From Terriglobia bacterium (GTDB taxonomy: Bacteria; Acidobacteriota; Terriglobia; Acidiferrales; UBA7541), in the NCBI GenBank assembly GCA_020073485.1, contig JAIQFB010000030.1, forward strand, positions 1-60,212: 60,212 bases of DNA, read 5' to 3'. Of this stretch, positions 54,289 to 60,212 are shown piece by piece. Every line of letters starts with the position of its first letter. Within the stretch, counting starts at the first letter, position 1. The notes below the pieces were generated by a model. The model did no database searches. It was not told where the DNA came from and saw only the letters and a list, made by a program, of their open reading frames with translations. The translations under genes were made by a program, and so were the position numbers.

Positions 54289-55006
54289 GCGCCACCACCA
54301 CTTCGATCGCCGTGTCCCCCATGATCTTCGACCCCGGCTCCGGCCTTTGCTCTATCACATCCCCCTTGGGCCATTGCGGCGAGGGAATAATCGTGGTCTT
54401 GGAAAATTTAATTCCCCCGGTCGAAAGCAGCCGCTCCGCATCCGCCAGCGGCATCCCCACCAGCCACGGCATCACGAACGCGGCCGGCGGAGCTGGTTCA
54501 GCCACCAGCAAGTCCACGCGCGGGCTCGTCGCCTTGGCCCCGGATGGCGGGTCCTGCTGCAACACGCCGTCGAACGCGATCGACGGCGTGGAGTACGACG
54601 TGACCTCTCCTAGTTGCAATCCCACCTGAAGCAGTTGAATGCGCGCCACGCGCAACGATTCTCCCGTCATCGATGGGATCGTCACGTTCTGCGGCCCCAG
54701 GCTCAGCACCACGTGCGCGTCCTGCGAAATCTTCATCTGTTCGCCCGCCGGAGGAGTCTGCCGGGCGACGGTATTCACGGGATAGCTGCTATAGACGCGA
54801 TCCACGATTTTCAATTGCAGCCCGCGTCCCTGCAAAATCGCCTGCGCTTCCACCGACGATTTCCCTACCAGGTTCGGCATGTCCACCTGCCGCCCCTGAA
54901 TCGCGAACCGCATGGCCATCACCGCGCTCAAAAACGCTGCCGCCGCCAGCACAAATACCAGCAGCCCCATCCGGAATATCCATTCGATGCGCTCGCGGAA
55001 CGTCAT
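54284..55006 (-). CDS. PASTA-domain membrane protein (no kinase domain)
   Basis: A 240-aa protein. A short cytoplasmic N-terminus and one TM helix (about 13-32, MGLLVFVLAAAAFLSAVMAM) are followed by three PASTA domains: about 42-107 (VDMPNLVGKSSVEAQAILQG), 108-173 (VTIPSMTGESLRVARIQLLQ) and 178-240 (VMPWLVGMPLADAERLL). PASTA domains bind muropeptides or beta-lactams in Ser/Thr kinases and PBPs; here neither is attached. Position between rsmB and rpe matches the place of prkC (PASTA kinase) in Firmicutes operons. Function: probably a cell-wall-binding envelope protein. Confidence 0.88.
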   Translation of the reverse strand: MTFRERIEWIFRMGLLVFVLAAAAFLSAVMAMRFAIQGRQVDMPNLVGKSSVEAQAILQGRGLQLKIVDRVYSSYPVNTVARQTPPAGEQMKISQDAHVVLSLGPQNVTIPSMTGESLRVARIQLLQVGLQLGEVTSYSTPSIAFDGVLQQDPPSGAKATSPRVDLLVAEPAPPAAFVMPWLVGMPLADAERLLSTGGIKFSKTTIIPSPQWPKGDVIEQRPEPGSKIMGDTAIEVVVAQ

Positions 55007-55072
55007 TGTCCCTCGGACGCCAATCTAACACGCGCGCAGGCCGCTTCCAAGATCGATCCGAGAAAACCGTTT

Positions 55073-55275
55073 AGCACAGAGGGCACAGAGAAGAACGAAG
55101 GAAAAGATAGGAAGCACGAGGCAGGGAAGCAGGGAGGCAAGGAGGCAAGTAAGCAAGGAGGCAAAGAACAACACATTCATAGATTTATTTTTTGAATTCT
55201 CCTGGTTTTCTTTGTGCCCTCAGTGTCCTCCCTACGTGCCCTCTGTGTTAAATCTTTGGTGTTAATTCCTTGAAT
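55073..55275. repeat. Repeat family F block, copy 2
   Basis: AGCACAGAGGGCACAGAGAA at 55073 and TTCTTTGTGCCCTCAGTGTC...GTGCCCTCTGTGTTAA (55205-55250) form the arms of an imperfect inverted repeat. A six-unit 8-bp tandem repeat sits between them (55121-55168). It fills the gap between rsmB and the PASTA gene. Confidence 0.65.
55121..55168. repeat. 8-bp tandem repeat (x6)
   Basis: The units GCAGGGAA, GCAGGGAG, GCAAGGAG, GCAAGTAA, GCAAGGAG and GCAAAGAA are contiguous. The unit length is not a multiple of three and no gene covers it, so copy-number change would not alter protein sequence but could change spacing. Confidence 0.8.
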
Positions 55276-55276
55276 C

Positions 55277-56662
55277 TTATCGCGCGTGCTGCAGAACCCC
55301 CCCGAAGAACCCGTCCGTCTCCTGCTCCCCCGGAAACGTCCGGAAAATTCCGTCCTCCCCCACAACGCTCTCCACGTGCACCGAATCCCGCAGCACCCCT
55401 TCGATCGCCCCCCTCGCGCTGACAACTTGAAACGCGCCCCTCAAAGCTCCCAGTGCCTCGCCGATCACGTCTTCATTTTCTTCCCGCTCGAGCGAACAGG
55501 TGGAATACACCAGCCGCCCTCCCTCCGCTAGATGCGACAGGGCATTGCGCAGCAGCAGCACCTGCCGCGTATGCAGGTCCGCAAGATCCTCCGCCCGAAG
55601 CCGCCAGCGAATTTCAGGATGCCGCGCCAGCGTCCCCGTCCCCGAACAAGGCGCATCCACCAAAATGCGATCGAATTTTGTCTGGAAGGGCAGCGGTTGC
55701 GTGGCATCCAGCACAACCGTCTCGACATTTCGCAGCCCTGCGCGCTCAAACCGCTCCGCCATCGCCCGAACCCGGTGCGCATGCAAGTCCGCCGCGATCA
55801 CATGCCCGTTAGGCCCCGCATCCAGCGCCAGCCGCAACGTTTTCCCCCCCGGCGCCGCGCACACATCGAGCACTGAATTTCCCGGAGCCGCGGCAACCAA
55901 CTGCGCCACGGCCTGCGAGGCTTCATCCTGAATCGCCAGCCACCCGCGCCGCGCGATATCGCTTTCCGATGGATTTCCTCCTTCCAGAATCACCGCGTCC
56001 CGCAGCAGCCGCCCGGCCTGCACGTTGCATCCCGATTTTTCCAGCGAAGCCGCCGCCTCTTCCCGATGCTGCGGCGCCGCAAAATATCCGGACAGCAGCG
56101 GAACGCGATTGTTTGCAGCCAGAAGCATTTCCGTGCGCGCCTCCCCAAACGCCCGCAGCCATCGCTCGACCAGCCACGTGGGATGCGAATGCCGTATGCC
56201 CAACCGTTCGGCGAGAGGGAGATCGGCGGGGAGAAGCGCCGCCGTGGCGTCGCTCGGCGAAACGCGCGTGCCGGACTCCTTCGCCGCCTTGCGCAGCACC
56301 GCGTTCACCAGCGGCGCCGCCGAGCGTTTGCGCGCCAGCTTCACCAGTTCCACCGATTCATGGACAGCAGCTCGCGCCGGCACGCGCTCGAGAAAAAACA
56401 ACTGGTAGGCCCCCAGCCGCAAAGCAATTCGCACCTCCGCGTCCAGCGATTTGTTCGCCTTGGAAAGGCACCGGTCGATCTGGAAATCCAGCAGCCGCTG
56501 CCACCGCAGTACGCCAAACGTCAGCTCGGTCGCGAGCCCGGCATCCTCTCTGCCCACCGAGGGAGAAAGCGCCCCGCGCAGCGCCTCGTCCGCATAAGCG
56601 CCCTGCCCGCCCACGCGCAGCAATACCTCAAACGCGATTTTTCGCGCCATCGAAACACTCAT
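55277..56662 (-). CDS. rsmB: 16S rRNA (cytosine-C5)-methyltransferase RsmB
   Basis: A 461-aa methyltransferase modifying C967 of 16S rRNA. An N-terminal NusB-like RNA-binding domain (about 5-135) is followed by the Fmu/Sun methyltransferase domain: SAM motif LDVCAAPGGKTL, DAPCSGTGTL (motif IV Cys) and YSTCSLEREENE (motif VI catalytic Cys). Start ATG 56662 (MSVSMARKIAFEV) or ATG 56650; no clear ribosome site decides. It is the first gene of the rsmB-PASTA-rpe-bamD series and is divergent from the sigma-factor module. Confidence 0.94.
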   Translation of the reverse strand: MSVSMARKIAFEVLLRVGGQGAYADEALRGALSPSVGREDAGLATELTFGVLRWQRLLDFQIDRCLSKANKSLDAEVRIALRLGAYQLFFLERVPARAAVHESVELVKLARKRSAAPLVNAVLRKAAKESGTRVSPSDATAALLPADLPLAERLGIRHSHPTWLVERWLRAFGEARTEMLLAANNRVPLLSGYFAAPQHREEAAASLEKSGCNVQAGRLLRDAVILEGGNPSESDIARRGWLAIQDEASQAVAQLVAAAPGNSVLDVCAAPGGKTLRLALDAGPNGHVIAADLHAHRVRAMAERFERAGLRNVETVVLDATQPLPFQTKFDRILVDAPCSGTGTLARHPEIRWRLRAEDLADLHTRQVLLLRNALSHLAEGGRLVYSTCSLEREENEDVIGEALGALRGAFQVVSARGAIEGVLRDSVHVESVVGEDGIFRTFPGEQETDGFFGGVLQHAR

Positions 56663-56747
56663 CGCTGAACATGGAACCACACTCCAGCGGAGAAGGGAAA
56701 TCTGGTCCAATTTTTCGAGTCACCCTTGTTAACCACATGGAGGTCGA

Positions 56748-56840
56748 ATGCGTTATTACAGTGGTACACAAAAACCGCGAGTCGCAGCCAGCGCAACGTT
56801 TCAGCGCGATGCTGAGGAGGCACGATGTTGGCCAATCTGA
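56748..56840 (+). CDS. Possible 30-codon leader ORF upstream of the membrane-protein gene
   Basis: ATG 56748 has GGAGG 4-5 nt upstream. The frame (MRYYSGTQKPRVAASATFQR then 10 more residues) ends at TGA 56838-56840, 16 nt into the next gene, whose own ribosome site GAGGAGG lies within it. Translation coupling is possible. The peptide is not recognisable and the frame could be chance. Confidence 0.3.
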   Translation: MRYYSGTQKPRVAASATFQRDAEEARCWPI

Positions 56841-57397
56841 TTCTTGCAGGAACGCCCGCAGGGCACTTCCTGTTGCAGACAGTCACCACGAATTCCTCTT
56901 CCATGTCCGAGGACCAGTTCAATCAGCAGATCGCCCTGGAGGCCGTGCGGCACAATCACGCCAACGGCCTTGTGGGAATCATGGTTCCCATCGCCCTGTT
57001 CGCCATGATCGTGGCCATCGCCTGGCTTGGCATGCGCCAGCGTCAGGCCCGCCTGCGCATCAAAGCCGAATTTCACAAACAGCTGCTCGATAAATTCAGC
57101 TCGGGAAAGGAGTTTGCCGAATTCCTCGAAACCAAGGGCAGCCAGCGCTTCCTGGACGAACTCTGGTCGCAACGTACCGACTCCAAGGAACGTTTTCTCC
57201 GATTCGGCATCGTACTCAGTATGCTGGGTCTGGCCTTGACGGGTCTGTCCTGGATGAAGAAAGATCTCCTCATCCTCGGCGTCATTCTCCTGGCCGTGGG
57301 AGCCGGATACTTGATTTCGTCCCTGGTCTCCTACCGCCTCGCAAGGAAACAGAATCCGCCGCAAGGGGCGGGCCCGGAAAACACGCCGGCTTCCTAA
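56825..57397 (+). CDS. Hypothetical two/three-TM membrane protein preceding an ECF sigma factor
   Basis: A 190-aa protein with a strong ribosome site (GAGGAGGCACG-ATG). A hydrophobic segment at about 50-70 (GIMVPIALFAMIVAIAWLGM) is followed by a cytoplasmic amphipathic stretch (RLRIKAEFHKQLLDKFSSGK) and two more membrane segments (about 128-145, 147-170). No known family is recognised. It ends 15 nt before the sigma factor, so the three genes are likely one operon; it may be the sensor or target of the module. Confidence 0.7.
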   Translation: MLANLILAGTPAGHFLLQTVTTNSSSMSEDQFNQQIALEAVRHNHANGLVGIMVPIALFAMIVAIAWLGMRQRQARLRIKAEFHKQLLDKFSSGKEFAEFLETKGSQRFLDELWSQRTDSKERFLRFGIVLSMLGLALTGLSWMKKDLLILGVILLAVGAGYLISSLVSYRLARKQNPPQGAGPENTPAS

Positions 57398-57412
57398 ATT
57401 CAGGCTGCGATC

Positions 57413-58006
57413 TTGATCGACAACCACAATGCGTCCAAGCTCGATGCCCTCGCCGCATTTGCGGAATTCGGCTCGGCGAATCTAGAGAAAGCCGGAACGC
57501 CTCAACGCATGGATGAAGCCGCCTTTTCCGTGTTCTACAACCAGACCGCGCCCAGGCTCTGGTCTTATATTCGCAGGACTTCGGGCGACGCGGCCTTGGC
57601 CGACGATCTGCTGCAAGAAACTTTTTACCGTTTCCTGCGCGCTGATCTGCCGGAGATGGATATTGCCCGCAGCAGGGCCTATCTCTACCGCATCGCGAGC
57701 TCCCTGATTTCCGATCATTGGCGGCAACAGAAGCGGGAACGTCGATGGAGTTTCCTATCGAATTTCCGCAGCGAGCCGTTCGCGAAACCCCAAAGCGCCG
57801 GAGACGGCATGCGCGTATTTGAACAGTTGAAGATCCAGGAGCAGTCGCTTCTCTGGCTGGCCTACGTGGAGGGCTTTGACCATCGGGAAATTGCCGTGGC
57901 CCTGCAACTGAGAGAAAAAAGCGTCCGCGTCCTGCTGTTTCGCGCCCGCAAGAAATTAGCCGGACTGCTCGTCAAACAAAACATCGGTCCCGGGGAGGGA
58001 ATATGA
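57413..58006 (+). CDS. ECF-type RNA polymerase sigma factor
   Basis: A 197-aa sigma-70 family protein of the extracytoplasmic-function group. The sigma-2 region has FYNQTAPRLWSYIRRTSGDA, then the LADDLLQETFYRFL core helix and RSRAYLYRIASSLISDHWR. The sigma-4 region has LWLAYVEGFDHREIAVALQL and RVLLFRARKKL. There is no region 3. The start is uncertain: TTG 57413 is 15 nt after the previous gene, while ATG 57509 would begin right at the sigma-2 domain (165 aa). Its stop overlaps the anti-sigma ATG (ATGA), typical of a sigma/anti-sigma pair. Confidence 0.88.
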   Translation: MIDNHNASKLDALAAFAEFGSANLEKAGTPQRMDEAAFSVFYNQTAPRLWSYIRRTSGDAALADDLLQETFYRFLRADLPEMDIARSRAYLYRIASSLISDHWRQQKRERRWSFLSNFRSEPFAKPQSAGDGMRVFEQLKIQEQSLLWLAYVEGFDHREIAVALQLREKSVRVLLFRARKKLAGLLVKQNIGPGEGI

Positions 58007-58491
58007 GGCAAGCAACCTGCCCTCAGGAAGCAGACGTCCTCAAATCGGTTCGCACAGGGATATGGTCGGAAGCCCTCTCCGCGCATATGGAAACCTGCGC
58101 CGATTGTAAGGAACTCGTTCGCGCCTCGCGATGGATGCAGGCGCTGGCGCAAAGTTCCGCAACCAATCCGCCGCTGCCAGACGCCGCCCGCGTATGGTGG
58201 CGGGCCCAGCTTTCCGATAAACAGGCAAAAGCGGAACGCGCCCAGGAATTATTCGAGTGGTCGGAAATCATTTCCGCAAGCGTCATCTGCGCAGCCCTCG
58301 CAGTCTGGATCGTCTGGCATTGGTCCGCAGTCCAATTCTTTTTCGCCTCCATCTTGGCCGGCGCCCTGCCGCACTCATGGCTCACGGCCTCTCCGCTCCT
58401 CGCCTCAACTCCGGCAATCCTCTTCCTGTCCGCCGTGATCGTGTCGTTGGCAGCGGCAGTCCTGGCCTACCCGATCCTGGCCCGCGATTGA
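58003..58491 (+). CDS. Zinc-finger (zf-HC2) anti-sigma factor
   Basis: A 162-aa membrane protein translationally coupled to the sigma factor by ATGA. The N-terminal zinc-binding anti-sigma motif H-x3-C-x2-C is seen in HMETCADC, with an upstream Cys (ATCPQE) as possible ligand. Two hydrophobic segments follow (about 88-110, IISASVICAALAVWIVWHWS, and about 135-155). The family holds its sigma factor at the membrane until a signal releases it. The signal is unknown. Confidence 0.82.
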   Translation: MRQATCPQEADVLKSVRTGIWSEALSAHMETCADCKELVRASRWMQALAQSSATNPPLPDAARVWWRAQLSDKQAKAERAQELFEWSEIISASVICAALAVWIVWHWSAVQFFFASILAGALPHSWLTASPLLASTPAILFLSAVIVSLAAAVLAYPILARD

Positions 58492-58740
58492 TTTTCAAAG
58501 CTGGAGTTATCAAACCTCCTAAAAAACGCCTCGAAGAATTGGAAACAAAACCCATGCCTCCCATGTCATTGGCAATTCGACTTCTCCTGGCGCTGAAAGA
58601 GGGGACATAGAACCTATACAATTGCAATGGCAAGGACGTAGGCTTCTTGCAATGCAGAATTCTCTCGCTTTTTGTATCTAACGGAGATCAGTTCAGGGCT
58701 GCTTCGCGCTCGGGCCTGTTTCCGAGAACCCCGTTTCTCA
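58492..58740. other. Flank left of the insertion sequence
   Basis: About 250 nt after the anti-sigma gene with no gene. An 8-bp direct repeat TTGCAATG occurs at 58622-58629 and 58648-58655. The true left boundary of the insertion sequence lies near the right end of this stretch and is not exactly defined. Confidence 0.4.
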
Positions 58741-58746
58741 GATGGG

Positions 58747-58760
58747 ATGAGAAGGCCGGT
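58747..58760. repeat. Left subterminal inverted repeat of the IS
   Basis: ATGAGAAGGCCGGT, exactly complementary to the right repeat at 60189-60202. It lies 67 nt before the transposase start. Confidence 0.9.
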
Positions 58761-58827
58761 CTCCGGCGGGATGCGATACGCTCCCAATGGTCGACGCGCT
58801 CGAAGCGCAACGAAAAGGAGACCGGCT

Positions 58828-59928
58828 ATGAAAAAGACTATCACTGTACAGGCATTCAAGAGCGAAATTTTCAAGGAGCAAAAGCTGACGATCGGCATGG
58901 ATCTGGGAGATCGCTGGTCGTTCTACTGTGTTTTGGATGAAGCAGGCCAAGTCATTTTGGAACAGAAGCTGCCGACGACACCGGAAGCGATGAAGCAGAA
59001 ATTTGGAAAGATACCGCGAAGTCTCATCGCTCTGGAGACAGGAACACATTCCCCCTGGGTAAGCCGGCTGCTCAGTGAGTTGGGACACGAAGTGATCGTG
59101 GCGCACGCACAAAAGGTGCAGCTGATCACCAAGAGTAATCGAAAAGATGATCGGCACGATGCTCGGACACTGGCGCGGTTGGCGCGCCTGGATCCGCGTT
59201 TGCTGAGCCCGGTGCAGCATCGCAGTGCAGAAGCGCAAGTGCATCTGACGGTGATCCGGGCGCGGGCGGAACTGGTGAGTGCTCGAACAGCCTTGGTGAA
59301 CGCAGCACGGGGGTTGGTGAAGTCTTATGGGGAACGACTGCCCAAGTGCGGCACGTATCAGGTGAGCCGGGAGCTGGCCGCTGCATTGAGCACAGAATTG
59401 CGGGATGTTCTGGAGCCGCTGCTCAAAGAAATCGAGTCGTTGAACGAGCGCATCAAGGAATACGACGAACGGATGGAGAAAATCGCCAAGCAAGCGTATC
59501 CGGAAGTGTCCTTGCTCAAGCAGGTGAAGGGCGTGGGAACACAGATCGCTCTGACCTATGTCCTGACGATCGAGGACCCGTATCGGTTTGCGAAGAGTCG
59601 CCAGGTAGGCTGTTTTCTGGGGTTACGACCTGGCCGCAGGAACTCTGGGCAGAGCGAACCACAGAAGGGCATCAGCAAAGAAGGAGACCGGTATCTGCGC
59701 ACGATGATGGTGCAAGGAGCGCACTACATTCTGGGACCTTTTGGCCAAGACAGTGATCTGCGGAGATGGGGACGCAAGCTTGCGGAGCGGGGAGGGAAAA
59801 ATGCCAAGAAGCGAGCGGTCGTGGCCGTGGCTCGAAAGCTGGCGGTACTGCTGCATCGGTTGTGGGTAGGGGGAGAGGTGTACGAACCACTGCGCAATAG
59901 CCAGAAAGCAATGCGGGAAGTGGCCTAG
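58828..59928 (+). CDS. IS110 family transposase (DEDD)
   Basis: A 366-aa transposase. The N-terminal RuvC-like DEDD domain shows D25 (IGMDLGDRW), E70 (LIALETGTH) and D108/D111 (KDDRHDARTLA). A coiled-coil spacer (about 200-240) precedes the Tnp_IS116/110/902 domain with LLKQVKGVGTQIALTYVLTI and the serine S283 in GISKEGDRYLR, which in this family forms the covalent DNA link. ATG 58828 has AAGGAG upstream; the longer frame from 58672 crosses the left end and lacks support. Intact, so potentially active. Recent work on IS621 shows these enzymes use a bridge RNA to pick donor and target. Confidence 0.95.
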   Translation: MKKTITVQAFKSEIFKEQKLTIGMDLGDRWSFYCVLDEAGQVILEQKLPTTPEAMKQKFGKIPRSLIALETGTHSPWVSRLLSELGHEVIVAHAQKVQLITKSNRKDDRHDARTLARLARLDPRLLSPVQHRSAEAQVHLTVIRARAELVSARTALVNAARGLVKSYGERLPKCGTYQVSRELAAALSTELRDVLEPLLKEIESLNERIKEYDERMEKIAKQAYPEVSLLKQVKGVGTQIALTYVLTIEDPYRFAKSRQVGCFLGLRPGRRNSGQSEPQKGISKEGDRYLRTMMVQGAHYILGPFGQDSDLRRWGRKLAERGGKNAKKRAVVAVARKLAVLLHRLWVGGEVYEPLRNSQKAMREVA

Positions 59929-60188
59929 AGAGTTGCGATCCGAGGAGCCGAGCTCAACCGCCGAGTCCAGGTGACTGCGACTAAGTCCTGGGGCCCAACT
60001 CCCACCGAATCGGTGGGAATAGAGGTCGATTCTCAGGTAGCAGCACCACTGAAACGAGAACACCCAACTTGCACCGAGCGAATATCGCTCACAAAAGAGT
60101 GCGGATGGAAGGATGGCGACAGAGGCGGCCCGGTTCTCAGGAAGACCACTCGACAATCAAAGGCAACTGCAAAACCAACTTGACACTA
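59929..60188 (+). ncRNA. Candidate bridge RNA region in the IS 3' end
   Basis: This 260-nt non-coding end is unusually rich in stems: CCAGG/CCTGG (59967-59971 with 59987-59991), a perfect hairpin TCCCACCG-AAT-CGGTGGGA (60000-60018), and GAGCGA-ATA-TCGCTC (60076-60090). In IS1111-group elements the guide (bridge) RNA is known to map to the 3' end. The RNA limits and the target- and donor-binding loops cannot be assigned from one copy. Confidence 0.45.
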
Positions 60189-60202
60189 ACCGGCCTTCTC
60201 AT
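60189..60202. repeat. Right subterminal inverted repeat of the IS
   Basis: ACCGGCCTTCTCAT, exactly complementary to the left repeat at 58747-58760. The element's right boundary should lie a few bases beyond it, close to the window edge. Confidence 0.9.
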
Positions 60203-60212
60203 GGAAGGACTT

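Larger units (their letters stand above)
58741..60208 (+). mobile_element. IS110-superfamily insertion sequence, IS1111-like ends
   Basis: One DEDD transposase gene lies between exact 14-bp subterminal inverted repeats (58747-58760 and 60189-60202). The left non-coding end is short (67 nt from repeat to ATG); the right one is long (260 nt from the stop to the repeat). Subterminal inverted repeats and a long 3' end are features of the IS1111 group; the IS110 group proper lacks such repeats. Outer limits are approximate because the window ends 10 nt past the right repeat. No target duplication was found, as expected. Confidence 0.85.

Noticed and set aside
58672-58827. N-terminal extension of the IS110 transposase
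   Set aside because: This part spans the left inverted repeat and end of the element; ATG 58828 has its own AAGGAG and family-typical length.
1-60212. tRNA or rRNA genes
   Set aside because: I scanned the intergenic gaps by eye for cloverleaf-like or rRNA sequence and found none; a dedicated search such as tRNAscan would be decisive.

Overview
The window is 60.2 kb of GC-rich bacterial chromosome, almost fully coding. It looks like an acidobacterium (Acidobacteriota, class Terriglobia or close relatives). The grounds are two very large secreted S53 (kumamolisin-type) peptidases with Ig-like tails, a SpoIVB/S55-type protein in an otherwise Gram-negative gene set, stand-alone PilZ proteins, and many palindromic intergenic repeats. 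Lipid A/LPS genes (waaA, lpxK, waaF, gmhB, waaC), bamD and a POTRA protein show an outer membrane. The taxonomic call is inference; no rRNA or tRNA gene was found.

Layout. 0.3-8.4 kb: tandem S53 peptidase paralogues (+). 8.5-10.0 kb: a threonine dehydratase/serine racemase-like enzyme (-) and a divergent PilZ protein (+). 10.1-20.6 kb (-): glmS followed by an exported-protein series (POTRA protein, TPR-TlpA thioredoxin, FKBP isomerase, S55-like protein, beta-propeller). 20.8-23.0 kb (-): S1/P1-nuclease-like exported protein, adenosine deaminase and PurS. 23.3-26.8 kb (+): amino-acid permease, HIBADH-like dehydrogenase, enoyl-CoA hydratase. 27.3-30.6 kb: small Cys-rich protein, a chemoreceptor (-), a DUF1330-like protein and a second PilZ protein. 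30.8-33.9 kb (-): UvrD/PcrA helicase and a secreted hypothetical. 34.2-39.8 kb (+): a tightly overlapping lipid A/inner-core LPS operon ending in an isoprenylcysteine-methyltransferase-like membrane protein. 39.9-49.4 kb (-): valS, birA, coaX, an unknown gene, rlmD and comEC, several joined by stop/start overlaps. 49.7-56.7 kb (-): a receiver protein with a long disordered tail, bamD, rpe, a kinase-less PASTA protein and rsmB. 56.7-58.5 kb (+): membrane protein, ECF sigma factor and zinc-finger anti-sigma factor. 58.7-60.2 kb: an IS110-superfamily element with 14-bp subterminal inverted repeats and a structured 3' non-coding end.

Functional picture. Most genes serve the envelope: LPS core and lipid A synthesis, outer-membrane assembly (BamD, POTRA protein), periplasmic folding and redox (FKBP, TlpA), secreted proteolysis, and GlmS for amino-sugar precursors. 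The remainder is housekeeping (ValS, RsmB, RlmD, BirA, CoaX, Rpe, PurS, UvrD).

The most notable signals are the IS110/IS1111-type element, whose 3' end is the expected place for a bridge (guide) RNA; at least six families of dispersed inverted repeats, one copy of which is split by another; a PASTA protein without kinase sitting between rsmB and rpe; and several exported proteins with altered architecture (permuted S55 motifs, POTRA domains without a barrel, a zinc nuclease fold missing several ligands).
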